DNA from: Sagittula sp. P11
GTDB taxonomy: Bacteria > Pseudomonadota > Alphaproteobacteria > Rhodobacterales > Rhodobacteraceae
Assembly (NCBI RefSeq): GCF_002814095.1
Contig: NZ_CP021913.1
Coordinates: 1,860,001-1,924,000 of the forward strand
Direction: 5' to 3'
DNA length: 64,000 nucleotides
The translations under genes were made by a program, and so were the position numbers. Position 1 is the first letter of the stretch. The number at the start of each line of letters is the position of its first letter. The notes below the pieces were generated by a model. That model was not told the DNA's origin, ran no database searches, and worked only from the letters and a program-made list of their open reading frames with translations. Shown in pieces: positions 16,745 to 24,618 of this stretch.

Positions 16745-16896
16745 CGTCGCGCTGTCGATGGCATCCGGCGCGACGCCTGCTGCCTGCCGCTCATACGCCT
16801 GTATGAGCCTGCCTGACCGAACCCCTTCTGTCCCTCGGGGAGCGGTCTTACTGCCGGGGCGCCGCACGCTGCCTTTCGCGGCCCCCGGCCTTTTCT
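16745..16896 (+). ncRNA. Structured small RNA, copy 1 of a tandem pair
   Basis: About 152 bases with four stems in order: an 8-bp stem (16745-16752/16768-16775), an 8-bp stem GCTCATAC-GCCT-GTATGAGC (16789-16808), a stem GACCG/CGGTC plus CCCC/GGGG (16815-16847) whose loop holds CTGTCCC, and an intrinsic terminator GCCGGGG.../...CCCCGGC (16853-16889) followed by CTTTTCT. Copy 2, about 176 bases downstream, has the same order, the same loops and compensating changes in the stems. The T tract sets the strand as plus. No promoter is visible between it and the preceding ORF, so processing from that mRNA is likely. I do not recognise the family. Confidence 0.7.
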
Positions 16897-16919
16897 CCCC
16901 CAGGGGGAGACCCATTCCC

Positions 16920-17071
16920 GCCGCGCCTTCCGTCCCCGGCATTGCGCGGCACGATCTGCCTGCAGCCCATGCGCCTGTATGGGCCTGCCTTCCGGGATCT
17001 CTACTGTCCCCTTGAGACCCGGACAAACTGCCGGGGCGTGCCAATTCAGGCACGTCCCGGTTTTTTCTTTT
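16920..17071 (+). ncRNA. Structured small RNA, copy 2 of a tandem pair
   Basis: About 152 bases, homologous to copy 1. Stems: GCCGCGC/GCGCGGC (16920-16926/16944-16950), GCCCATGC-GCCT-GTATGGGC (16965-16984), TCCGGG-A-TCTC/GAGACCCGGA (16991-17023) with CTGTCCC in the loop, and the terminator CCGGGGCGTGCC/GGCACGTCCCGG (17031-17060) followed by TTTTTTCTTTT. Shared single-stranded blocks are CTGCCTGC before stem 2, CTGCCT after it and ACTGCCGGGGCG before the terminator. The terminator overlaps the 3' end of the opposing NUDIX gene. Short C/U-rich single-stranded blocks suggest base pairing with G-rich target sites, but that is inference. Confidence 0.72.
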
Positions 17072-17477
17072 CCGAAGCAAGGTAGCTGGCGAGGATGCCG
17101 CGGAACGGCCAGACGGCATCCGGGGCGTTGACCAAATCCATGGGCGGTATGGCGGCCCATTCCAACCCTTCGCCACCGAAACGCACCTCGTCCACCAGAC
17201 CGGCCGGGCCGTGGGCCGCGAAGAACCAGCTTCTGCGCCCGCCTGCGTCGCGCAGGTGCACCCAGCGCAGCAGGTCGGGGTCGAGGGTCAGGCCCAGCTC
17301 TTCGCGGGTTTCGCGCAGGACGCAGGCGACGGGGTCCTCGTCGCCCTCTGCCACCCCGCCGGGGAAGTCCAGCATCCCCGGCCACGCCAGCCCCGGCGCG
17401 AAGTCGCGGCGCAGGACCAGAAGGTCGTCCCCGGCGAACAGCATCACCTTCGCGCCATAGAACCGGCGGCTATTCAT
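17046..17477 (-). CDS. NUDIX hydrolase
   Basis: A 143-residue NUDIX protein that hydrolyses a nucleoside diphosphate linked to another moiety. The Nudix box is complete: GGVAEGDEDPVACVLRETRE then ELG (about 40-62). Substrate cannot be read. It starts inside the NfeD gene (eight-base overlap), so it is the last gene of the SPFH-NfeD-NUDIX operon. Its stop codon lies within the terminator of the opposing small RNA. Confidence 0.9.
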   Translation of the reverse strand: MNSRRFYGAKVMLFAGDDLLVLRRDFAPGLAWPGMLDFPGGVAEGDEDPVACVLRETREELGLTLDPDLLRWVHLRDAGGRRSWFFAAHGPAGLVDEVRFGGEGLEWAAIPPMDLVNAPDAVWPFRGILASYLASEKKKPGRA

Positions 17478-17736
17478 TGATGTCGGTGGTCCAGATCTTC
17501 ACCTGGCCCTTGCGCTCTCCGGCGAGCTTGCGGATCACCAGCCACGCGACAAGCGAGGCCACGGCCCAGATCAGCAGCGTCAGCGGCAGAGAGCCCAGAC
17601 CCGTGACCAGCAGCAGGAACCCGACGATGAAGGCGCCGACCGCCAGCCCGAGGGCGATGAACCCCGGCGCCAGCACCTCGACGATCAGGAGGACGATGCC
17701 CCCCGCGATCCAGAGCCACCAGGTGTCCCAGCTCAT
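17470..17736 (-). CDS. NfeD-like short membrane protein
   Basis: An 88-residue NfeD-type protein: three hydrophobic segments (about 7-26, 28-46, 50-70) and a short soluble tail. The OB-fold domain of longer NfeD proteins is reduced to a few residues. NfeD proteins partner with SPFH (stomatin-like) membrane proteins; the SPFH gene lies directly upstream and its stop overlaps this ATG (ATGA at 17733-17736). Confidence 0.88.
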   Translation of the reverse strand: MSWDTWWLWIAGGIVLLIVEVLAPGFIALGLAVGAFIVGFLLLVTGLGSLPLTLLIWAVASLVAWLVIRKLAGERKGQVKIWTTDINE

Positions 17737-18629
17737 GACGTGCCTCCCTTGAATAGCTTGAACGCGTTGCCGAAGGCCTCGATTGCGCTCGACGGCAGGA
17801 CGATGGTCTGCGTGCCGCCCTTCTCGGCCATGCGGCGCAGGGCGTCGACCTGCTTCAGCGCGACCTCGTACTGCGCGGCCTCGACGCCGTTTTCGCGGAT
17901 GACCTTGGCCACGACCTCGGTGGCGTAGGCCTCGGCGTCGGCGGTGATGCGGCGCGCCTCGGCCTCCTGCTTGGCGGCGTAAAGCTGGGCGTCGGCGGCC
18001 AGTTCGACCGCGCGGCGCTTGCCCTCGGCCTCCGTCACCTGCGCGCGGCGGGCGCGTTCGGCGTTGAGCTGCTGGAGCATCGCGTCGCGCGTCGCCTGGT
18101 CGAGGTTCACGTCGAGGATCTCGGCCCGCGTCACCTCGATCCCCCAGTTGTCGACAGCGTCCTCCACCAGCATCTTGATCTCGGCGATCAGGCGGGCGCG
18201 GTTCGACTGTACCTCGTCCAGTTCCATCTTGCCGATCTCGGCGCGGACGATGCCCGCCACGGTGGTCGCGATGGCCGCGTCCACGTCACGGATGCGGTAG
18301 ACGGTCTTTTCCGGTTCGAGGATGCGGTAGAAGACCGAGGTCTCCACCTCCACCAGGACGTTGTCCATGGTGATCGCGTCCTGCGAGGCGGTGGGCAACT
18401 GGCGTTCGAGGATCGAGATCTTGTGCCGGACCTTGTCGAGGAAGGGCACGATGAAGTTTATCCCCGGCCCGAGGACCGCGCGCAGCCGCCCGAAGCGTTC
18501 GACCACGTGTTTTTCGGACTGCGGAACGATCCGCACGCCCAGGAAAATGCAAAGCAGGATAAAGACCGCCAGCAGGAGGAACACGATGTTCCCGCCGAGG
18601 AATTCGGCGATCAGCGACTCAATGGGCAT
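17733..18629 (-). CDS. SPFH/band 7 membrane protein, QmcA-like
   Basis: A 298-residue stomatin-type protein with one N-terminal membrane helix (about 14-34), an SPFH domain (about 35-210, with GINFIVPFLDKVRHKISILERQ) and a long coiled coil rich in Ala/Glu/Arg (about 185-270). Members form oligomeric rings in membrane microdomains and affect membrane protein turnover. It heads an operon with NfeD and a NUDIX gene. The QmcA/NfeD pairing is standard; the precise role is unknown. Confidence 0.9.
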   Translation of the reverse strand: MPIESLIAEFLGGNIVFLLLAVFILLCIFLGVRIVPQSEKHVVERFGRLRAVLGPGINFIVPFLDKVRHKISILERQLPTASQDAITMDNVLVEVETSVFYRILEPEKTVYRIRDVDAAIATTVAGIVRAEIGKMELDEVQSNRARLIAEIKMLVEDAVDNWGIEVTRAEILDVNLDQATRDAMLQQLNAERARRAQVTEAEGKRRAVELAADAQLYAAKQEAEARRITADAEAYATEVVAKVIRENGVEAAQYEVALKQVDALRRMAEKGGTQTIVLPSSAIEAFGNAFKLFKGGTS

Positions 18630-18724
18630 CGAAGGACCTTTCTCGGAAATAATCTTCGACTTATGTAAGCATGGCCGGAGATTTGCGCCAGATTATCCGG
18701 TGACCCGGCAAGGATAACCCGACC

Positions 18725-19978
18725 ATGCCCGCGCTGTGCCGCGACTGCCTGACCCTCTTTGACAGCGGACCGCGCTGCCCCGCCTGCGGGCGGCCGCGCG
18801 TGATCGCCCATCCGGAGCTGGCCGAGCTGAGCATCGCGCACATGGATTGCGACGCCTTCTATGCCTCGGTCGAAAAGCGCGACAATCCGGAGCTGGCCGA
18901 CAAGCCGGTGATCATCGGCGGCGGGCGGCGCGGGGTGGTGTCGACGGCCTGCTACGTGGCGCGCATCCGCGGCGTGCGTTCGGCCATGCCGATGTTCAAG
19001 GCGCTGCAGCTCTGCCCCGACGCGGTCATCATCAGGCCCCGGATGGAGGTCTATGTCGGCGTCTCGCGCCAGATCCGAGCCATGATGGAAGAGCTGACCC
19101 CGGCGATCGAGCCCTTGTCGCTGGACGAGGCCTTCATGGACCTGTCGGGCACCACGCGGCTGCACGGCGCGCCGCCCGCCGTCATGCTGGCGCGTCTGGT
19201 CAAGCGGATGCAGGCGGAGCTGGGGGTGACCGGCTCCATAGGGCTTTCGCACAACAAGTTCCTGGCCAAGATCGCCTCCGACCTCGACAAGCCGCGCGGG
19301 TTTGCCGTGATCGGCAAGGCGGAGACGCAGGCGTTTCTCAGGCCGAAATCGGTGCGCATGTTGTGGGGTGTGGGTCAGGCCGGGCAGGAGAGCCTCGACC
19401 GCGCGGGCATCCGCACCTTCGAGGACCTCTTGCGCTGGGACCGCCGCGATCTCGAGGCGCGGTTCGGCGCCATGGGCACGCGGCTGTGGCACCTTGCGCG
19501 GGGCGAGGATCACAGGCGGGTCACGCGCAACGCGCCGGTGAAGTCGATCTCGAACGAGACGACCTTCAACGAGGACACCGCCGATGCGGATATCCTCGAC
19601 GGGCATCTGTGGCGGCTGTCGGAAAAGACCACGGACCGCGCCAAGGCGAAGGGCATGGCCGGCCGCACCGTCACGCTGAAGCTGCGGCGCACGAATTTCA
19701 GCATCCTCACCCGGCGGATGACCCTGCCGGACGCGACGCAGATGGCCGACCGGCTTTACCGGGCGTCCCGTGCACTGTTCGACCAGGTGAAGGAACCGGG
19801 GCCGTGGCGGCTGATCGGCGTGGGTCTGTCGGACCTCGTCCCCGAGGCCCAGGCGGATCGTGCGGGCGATCTGCTCGATCCGCAGGCCGGTGCGCGGGCA
19901 AAGGCGGAGCGTGCCGCCGACGAGATCCGCGCCCGTTTCGGCAGCGAGGCGATCCTGAAGGGCCGCGCGCTGCGCTGA
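18725..19978 (+). CDS. dinB: DNA polymerase IV with N-terminal zinc ribbon
   Basis: A 417-residue Y-family polymerase that copies past damaged bases. Catalytic acids are Asp41 in HMDCDAFYASVE and Asp134/Glu135 in SLDEAF; the helix-hairpin-helix thumb and the little-finger domain follow. The first 25 residues add a Cys4 zinc ribbon (Cys5, Cys8, Cys18, Cys21), about 30 residues longer than Escherichia coli DinB at this end. The upstream AAGGA is ten bases from the ATG. I see no LexA box of the GTTC-N7-GTTC type just upstream. Confidence 0.93.
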   Translation: MPALCRDCLTLFDSGPRCPACGRPRVIAHPELAELSIAHMDCDAFYASVEKRDNPELADKPVIIGGGRRGVVSTACYVARIRGVRSAMPMFKALQLCPDAVIIRPRMEVYVGVSRQIRAMMEELTPAIEPLSLDEAFMDLSGTTRLHGAPPAVMLARLVKRMQAELGVTGSIGLSHNKFLAKIASDLDKPRGFAVIGKAETQAFLRPKSVRMLWGVGQAGQESLDRAGIRTFEDLLRWDRRDLEARFGAMGTRLWHLARGEDHRRVTRNAPVKSISNETTFNEDTADADILDGHLWRLSEKTTDRAKAKGMAGRTVTLKLRRTNFSILTRRMTLPDATQMADRLYRASRALFDQVKEPGPWRLIGVGLSDLVPEAQADRAGDLLDPQAGARAKAERAADEIRARFGSEAILKGRALR

Positions 19979-20003
19979 CGGCGTGCGGGGCGGTGTGCCC
20001 CTG

Positions 20004-20333
20004 TCAGGCGCCGCGCCGCATCAGGTCGTCTTCTTCCTCGGTGACGCTGTACCCCAGCGCGTCCAGCCCGGCCTCAAGGTTGTCGGCGAGGTGCGGCGTG
20101 CCGATCAGGTAGTCCGACGTGGGCGCCGTCGCCTCTGCCAGCGCGGTGCGGTAGGCCTCGTCGAATTCCTCCGGCTCGAACGAGCCGCGCCCGATCCACA
20201 TGATCGCGGTCAGCGCCGCGGCTTCCTCTTCGTCCATCCGGTCGATCAGGCCGCGCAGCTCGCCCTCGCCCCGTTCGATTTCGCGCGCCATGAGAATCAC
20301 GGCCGCCACTTGTCTTGTGCTGATCTGGTCCAT
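20004..20333 (-). CDS. DUF3775 family protein
   Basis: A 109-residue acidic protein of the DUF3775 type, with the family feature ALTAIMWIGRGSFEPEEFDEA (about 41-61) and NLEAGLDALGYSVTEEE at the end. Function unknown. GAAGGA lies seven bases before the ATG. It lies 65 bases downstream of the SDR gene and could be the last gene of the sigma-E-linked operon, or be transcribed alone. Confidence 0.8.
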   Translation of the reverse strand: MDQISTRQVAAVILMAREIERGEGELRGLIDRMDEEEAAALTAIMWIGRGSFEPEEFDEAYRTALAEATAPTSDYLIGTPHLADNLEAGLDALGYSVTEEEDDLMRRGA

Positions 20334-20398
20334 GCGGTCATCCTTCACTGTCTGATCAGGGCGGACACTGCACCGAAAAGAGGTACGGCACCTTGATC

Positions 20399-21130
20399 TT
20401 AAGCAAACAGCCGGAAATAGAGCCAATCCGGCAAAAACTGGCTGCCGCGGAACAACAGGCTGAACATGCGAGGAAACGCGCGCTGGAAGCTGTTGCCGCT
20501 CATGTGGCGGAAGACGATGTCCGCCGCCTCTTCGGGCTCCATGATGAAGGGCATCCTGAAGTCGTTCTTTTCGGTCAGCTGCGTGCGGATGAAGCCCGGG
20601 TTCACAAGCTGCACGTCGACGCCGGTGCCCTTGAGGTCGGCGTAAAGCGATTCCGCCAGCGCCATGATGCCCGACTTGGTCGCGACATAGGCCGCGGCCC
20701 CCGGCAGGCCGCGATAGCCAGACAGCGACCCGGTCAGCACGATGTGCCCGGACCCGCGCGCCACGAAGCGCGGCACCACCACGCCCACCAGCCGCATCGC
20801 CCCGCCGAAGTTGACGTCGGCCATGAGATTGGCGTGCTCCGCCTCCCATTCCTTGCCGCCGAAGGGCCAGTAGACCGCCGCAAGCTGCACCACGCCGTCG
20901 AACGTCCCGATCTTCTGCGCGGCCTCTTCCAGCGCCTCGGCGTCGGTGACATCCACGGGGACCACCTCGGCCTTGCCGGGCAGCTTGTCGGCCAGCGCGC
21001 GCAGCTTGTCCTCCGACCGGGCCGAGAGGATCAGTTCGGCGCCCGCCTCGCTCAGCCTGTGGGCCAGTGCGGCGCCCAGTCCTTCGCTTGCGCCCACGAT
21101 CCAGTAGCGCTTTCCGTTCCAGTCTCTCAC
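20399..21130 (-). CDS. SDR family oxidoreductase, furan fatty acid cluster
   Basis: A 243-residue short-chain dehydrogenase. The NAD(P) motif is GASEGLG (13-19) and the catalytic Tyr/Lys lie in AAYVATKSG with Ser in LTGSLSGY. It follows DUF3833 in ATGA overlap. By content and order the group matches RSP_1091 to RSP_1087 of R. sphaeroides, a sigma-E operon needed for furan fatty acid formation; this gene would be the RSP_1087 counterpart. That correspondence is from memory of the locus and needs alignment. Confidence 0.88.
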   Translation of the reverse strand: MRDWNGKRYWIVGASEGLGAALAHRLSEAGAELILSARSEDKLRALADKLPGKAEVVPVDVTDAEALEEAAQKIGTFDGVVQLAAVYWPFGGKEWEAEHANLMADVNFGGAMRLVGVVVPRFVARGSGHIVLTGSLSGYRGLPGAAAYVATKSGIMALAESLYADLKGTGVDVQLVNPGFIRTQLTEKNDFRMPFIMEPEEAADIVFRHMSGNSFQRAFPRMFSLLFRGSQFLPDWLYFRLFA

Positions 21131-21693
21131 ACAACCTCCTTGCGGCGCATGACCGCCACGAGTTCAGCAACCTTCAGACCCAACTTCCGAAACTGCGAGC
21201 GGTTCACGATGGTCCCGTCGGGGGTGAGATACATCCAGTCCGTGGCGTTCAGCACGATGCCGCCCTTGTCCTCCGGCAGGCGCAGCCGGTAGCGCATCTG
21301 CACGGACGGGCCGCTCTGCCGGCCGCTGCCCTCGCCCACCACGTCCGCTGCCGTGGCGCGGATGCGGCCGTCGTTGCCGAGCGTGAGGTGCCAGGCGCGC
21401 TCTTCCTCCACGCCGGAGGCATAGAGGTAGCGTTCGTGCAGGACGCAGGTGTTGCCCTCCCACGTGGCGACGAAATCGCCCCTGAAGCGGGATGTGACGC
21501 GGCCGGTGGGTCCGTAGATCACGCCCTCCGCTTCCAGCGCGCCGTTCAGATGGCGGCGGATGTCCATCGCTTCGCCGGGGGCATCGGCATAGTCGGCGGG
21601 GCGCTGTGCGGAGAAGCCCGCCAGCCGGTCGCGCAGCCAGACGAGGGCCAGCGCCACGAACGCGCCGGTCAGGAGCCAGACGGCCGTCATCAT
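21127..21693 (-). CDS. DUF3833 family lipid-cluster protein
   Basis: A 188-residue DUF3833 protein. It begins with a hydrophobic segment (about 4-20) that is either a membrane anchor or an uncleaved signal, followed by a beta-rich lipocalin-like domain (ALEAEGVIYGPTGRVTSRF, DWMYLTPDGTIVNRS). Function unknown; it belongs to the cluster that modifies membrane fatty acids. Two in-frame ATGs (21693, 21690) are possible; AAAGGAAA lies eight bases before the first. Overlaps its neighbours at both ends. Confidence 0.85.
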   Translation of the reverse strand: MMTAVWLLTGAFVALALVWLRDRLAGFSAQRPADYADAPGEAMDIRRHLNGALEAEGVIYGPTGRVTSRFRGDFVATWEGNTCVLHERYLYASGVEEERAWHLTLGNDGRIRATAADVVGEGSGRQSGPSVQMRYRLRLPEDKGGIVLNATDWMYLTPDGTIVNRSQFRKLGLKVAELVAVMRRKEVV

Positions 21694-22463
21694 GCGGCTT
21701 TCCTTTCGTGATGCGGGCCGGAGACCTCGGGCTTCGGCGGTTCGGGGCGGTTGCGGTAGCGCGCGCCCTTCCACCACAGCTTCAGCGCCTGCCAGTGGAT
21801 CAGCGCCAGCACACGGCGCGACCCGAACGGACGGCGCAGCAGGGTCCAGAGCAGGTGCCCGCTGGTCAGCGGCCGGCGCGGGCCGACCAGCGTGGCGATC
21901 AGGCCGCCGCCGTCGTGGTCGAGGTCGATCCAGATGCCGATCCGCTTGGCCGTGATGTCGAAGCGGAAGGTGTAGCCCCCGGCAATCGGCTGGAACGGCG
22001 AGACGTGGAAGACCTTCTCTGCCGCCAGTTCGTCGCCCGGCCCGATGGGCGCGCCGTCCGGCTTGTGGCAGAGGTAGGAATGCCGGTCGCCGAAGGTGTT
22101 GCTGACCTCGGCGATCACCGCCTTCAGCGCGTCGCCGTCATAGGCCAGCCAGAAGGACACCGGGTTGAACACGTGGCCAAGGATGCGCGGCTGGGTCAGC
22201 AGCATCAGCGGCCCCTTCGCCGCGATGCCGTAACGGTCCAGTACCTCGCGCGCCCAAGGGGCACCGCGCCCGTGCTTCGGCGGGCCGCCGTGGTCGCTGT
22301 CCTGAACGGAGGCGACGTTGCGCCGGTTGCGGGAAAACAGCCGCGGGCCCTTCACCTTCGCCTCCGCATCGAAGAGCACGTAGTCGACGGAATAGCGGAA
22401 GGCGTTTTCCAGCGCCCCCTTCCGCCCGTGCCACGTATGGGCCTGGATGAGGTCGACGGTCAT
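21690..22463 (-). CDS. DUF1365 family protein, fatty-acid modification
   Basis: A 257-residue DUF1365 protein. Family stretches are HTWHGRKGALENAFRYSVDY near the start, RILGHVFNPVSFWLAYD near 97-112 and EVSNTFGDRHSYL. Such proteins accompany cyclopropane fatty acid synthases and are annotated as cyclopropane fatty acid-associated; in R. sphaeroides the sigma-E operon carries related genes required for furan fatty acids. It starts in ATGA overlap with the FAD oxidase stop. Confidence 0.88.
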   Translation of the reverse strand: MTVDLIQAHTWHGRKGALENAFRYSVDYVLFDAEAKVKGPRLFSRNRRNVASVQDSDHGGPPKHGRGAPWAREVLDRYGIAAKGPLMLLTQPRILGHVFNPVSFWLAYDGDALKAVIAEVSNTFGDRHSYLCHKPDGAPIGPGDELAAEKVFHVSPFQPIAGGYTFRFDITAKRIGIWIDLDHDGGGLIATLVGPRRPLTSGHLLWTLLRRPFGSRRVLALIHWQALKLWWKGARYRNRPEPPKPEVSGPHHERKAA

Positions 22464-23755
22464 GCCACCGCCCCGAGCCGGTTGCCCGCGCGGATCGCCT
22501 CTGCCACGTCGGCGGCGCTGGCCAGACCGTCCTCGTGGAAACCGTTGCGCATCCATGCGCCGCAGAACCACGTGTTCTGCGCACCGTTGAAGCGGGCGAC
22601 CTGAGCCTGCGCCTGCAACATGCCCTCGTCGTAGACCGGGTGCCGCAGGATGACCTCGTCGTAGATCAGGTCCTCGCGGATCGGGCGGGTGCTGTTGAGG
22701 GTGACGAACATCGGGTCCTCTTCCGGGATCGGCTGGAGGCGGTTCATCCAGTAGGTGAGGTCGATGGTCTCCACCGTCTTGTCGGCGGCTTCGGTGTAGT
22801 TCCACGACGACCACGCGGCGCGGCGCTTGGGCATCAAAGTCTCGTCGGCGTGCAGGACGACGCGGTTCGGCTGGTAGGCGACCTTCGACAGGGCGGCGCG
22901 TTCCTCGACGCTCGGGTCTTCGAGCAGGCGCAGGGAGGTGTCGCCATGGGTGGCCATCACCACCTCGTCGAAGGTGTCCCAGTCGGCGCCGGGCACCTTG
23001 ATCCGCACCTTGCCGCCCGCGCGCCGCACCGCCTGCACCGGCGTGTCGGGGCGGAGCGTCGCACCGCGCGCCACAAGCGCCGCGGTCAGCCGCCGCACGT
23101 ATTCCACCGATCCGCCCTGCACCGTCCACCACTGGTGCTGGCCGGTGGCGCTGAGCAGCGCGTGGTTCTGGAAGAAGGTGACAAGCGCGTGGGCGGGGAA
23201 ATCCATGATCTTCTCGGTCGGGGTCGACCAGATCGCGCCGGACAGCGGCAAGAGGTAGTAGTCGCGGAACCACACCCCGGTGCCCAGCACGTCGAGGAAC
23301 TGGCCCAGCGTCAGGCTGCGGTCGCGGGCGACCTCGACCGCGCGGGCGTTGAACCGCATCACGTCGCGCAGCATCCCCCAGAACTTCGGGTTCCCCAGGT
23401 TGCGCTTCTGGGCGAAGATCGCCTTCAGGTTCCGCAGCCCGTATTCCATGCGCCCGCCGCCGAGCGAGGCGGAAAAGCTCATGTCCGAAGGGGTCACCGG
23501 CACGTCCAGGTCGTCGAAGAGGCGCGTCAGAAGGGGGTAGTTGGCATAGTTGAACACGATGAAGCCGGTGTCGACCGGCTGGTCGCCCCGCTTGCCCGCC
23601 ATCCGGGTCCGGGCGTGCCCGCCAAGGCGCGGCTCTGCCTCGAACACGGTGACATGCGCGTCCTCCGCCAGCATGTACGCCGCGCCGAGGCCGGAGATGC
23701 CGCCTCCGATGACGGCGATGCGGCGTGGCGCGAGCGGGCTGTTTTCGAACGGCAT
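22460..23755 (-). CDS. FAD-dependent amine-oxidase-type protein, furan fatty acid cluster
   Basis: A 431-residue flavoprotein with the dinucleotide fold RIAVIGGGISGLGAAYMLAE (12-31), LGGHARTR for FAD, and a C-terminal GAWMRNGFHEDGLASA that closes over the flavin. It resembles the RSP_1091-type protein first in the sigma-E operon and probably oxidises a membrane fatty acyl chain on the way to a furan ring. The start at 23755 has AAGGA seven bases upstream. It is the first gene of a leftward operon, divergent from rpoE-chrR. Confidence 0.88.
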   Translation of the reverse strand: MPFENSPLAPRRIAVIGGGISGLGAAYMLAEDAHVTVFEAEPRLGGHARTRMAGKRGDQPVDTGFIVFNYANYPLLTRLFDDLDVPVTPSDMSFSASLGGGRMEYGLRNLKAIFAQKRNLGNPKFWGMLRDVMRFNARAVEVARDRSLTLGQFLDVLGTGVWFRDYYLLPLSGAIWSTPTEKIMDFPAHALVTFFQNHALLSATGQHQWWTVQGGSVEYVRRLTAALVARGATLRPDTPVQAVRRAGGKVRIKVPGADWDTFDEVVMATHGDTSLRLLEDPSVEERAALSKVAYQPNRVVLHADETLMPKRRAAWSSWNYTEAADKTVETIDLTYWMNRLQPIPEEDPMFVTLNSTRPIREDLIYDEVILRHPVYDEGMLQAQAQVARFNGAQNTWFCGAWMRNGFHEDGLASAADVAEAIRAGNRLGAVA

Positions 23756-23784
23756 GGGCAGGTCCTTCTTGATGACTGGCCTGT

Positions 23785-23814
23785 TGTCTACGCAACAGCC
23801 CTCTGGACGGATGA
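23785..23814 (-). promoter_or_regulatory. Possible sigma-E promoter of the leftward operon
   Basis: Minus strand: TCATCC (23814-23809), exactly 18 bases, TAGACA (23790-23785). It differs from the TGATCC-N18-TAAGA pattern of the rpoE promoter at one -35 base and at the -10. The exact 18-base spacing is the reason to keep it. Confidence 0.4.
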
Positions 23815-23903
23815 CTTTAAGCCGTGACTTGCAAGGAAAAACTGACGCCGCCCGCGTGGCGCGGCCTGCGCCGCAAGCTCCGCACGCGGTGATGAAAAAA
23901 ATG

Positions 23904-23932
23904 TGATCCGGGTGGCGCACACCTCCGTAAGA
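23904..23932 (+). promoter_or_regulatory. Sigma-E (RpoE/ECF11) promoter of rpoE-chrR
   Basis: TGATCC (23904-23909), 18 bases, TAAGA (23928-23932): an exact match to the R. sphaeroides sigma-E promoter pattern, showing autoregulation. Confidence 0.88.
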
Positions 23933-24039
23933 TGGGCATGTTCACCGCAACCGACACCGCCGACCCTTGCGACTCCCTGCCCCCTGCCATCCCGGCGGGC
24001 GGCGGGCGATCAAGGGTGAGACGACCGAAGAGGACCGCC

Positions 24040-24618
24040 GTGAACAGACAGTCCGACAGCGAACGCGAAGAGGAGCAGGCCACCTGGGCCGCGCTTCTGA
24101 TCCGCATTCGCGACCATCGGGACGAAGCCGCCTTTGCCGCGCTGTTCGCGCATTTCGCGCCGCGGCTGAAGGGCTTCCTGATCCGCAGCGGCGCCGACGC
24201 CGCGCAGGCGGAGGAATGCGTGCAGGAGGTGATGACGACGCTCTGGCAGAAGGCCGCGCAGTTCGACCCCGACCGCGCCTCTGCCGCGACGTGGCTGTTC
24301 ACCATCGCGCGGAACAAGCGCATCGACCTGCTGCGCCGCGCCCGCCGCCCGGAACCGGAGGACCTGCCCTGGGGGCCGGAACCGGACCCCGACCAGGCGG
24401 AGATGCTGGGGCTTCAACAGGAGACGGAGGCCCTGGGTGCCGCCGTGGCCGCGCTGCCGCCGAAACAGCGCGACCTGATCCACAAGGCCTATTTCGGCGA
24501 GATGACACACAGCGAGATCGCCGCCGAGACCGGCCTTCCGCTGGGCACGATAAAATCACGTATTCGGCTCGCGCTGGACCGCCTGCGCCATGCCATGGAC
24601 GGAAAGAACGAGAGATGA
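24040..24618 (+). CDS. rpoE: ECF sigma factor RpoE (ECF11, singlet oxygen response)
   Basis: A 192-residue extracytoplasmic-function sigma factor. Region 2 runs through LFAHFAPRLKGFLIRSGADA and FDPDRASAATWLFTIARNKRIDLLRR, and region 4 through LPPKQRDLIHKAYFGEMTHSEIAAETGLPLGTIKSRIRLAL. The GTG at 24040 was taken as start: GAGGA lies six bases upstream and the length fits the family. An ATG at 23932 in frame sits inside the promoter -10 and cannot be used. It overlaps chrR in ATGA and is held inactive by ChrR until singlet oxygen releases it. Confidence 0.92.
   Translation: MNRQSDSEREEEQATWAALLIRIRDHRDEAAFAALFAHFAPRLKGFLIRSGADAAQAEECVQEVMTTLWQKAAQFDPDRASAATWLFTIARNKRIDLLRRARRPEPEDLPWGPEPDPDQAEMLGLQQETEALGAAVAALPPKQRDLIHKAYFGEMTHSEIAAETGLPLGTIKSRIRLALDRLRHAMDGKNER

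Noticed and set aside
16730-17045. Structured RNA on the minus strand, downstream of NUDIX
   Set aside because: The stems can form on either strand, but both T tracts follow the stems only on the plus strand.
22460-23755. Phytoene desaturase or protoporphyrinogen oxidase
   Set aside because: The FAD fold is shared, but the coupling to DUF1365, DUF3833 and SDR genes beside rpoE-chrR fits the fatty acid cluster; no carotenoid or heme genes are near.
23932-24039. Longer RpoE starting at the ATG at 23932
   Set aside because: That ATG is inside the -10 box of the sigma-E promoter, so it is not on the mRNA; the GTG at 24040 has a ribosome site and gives the usual length.
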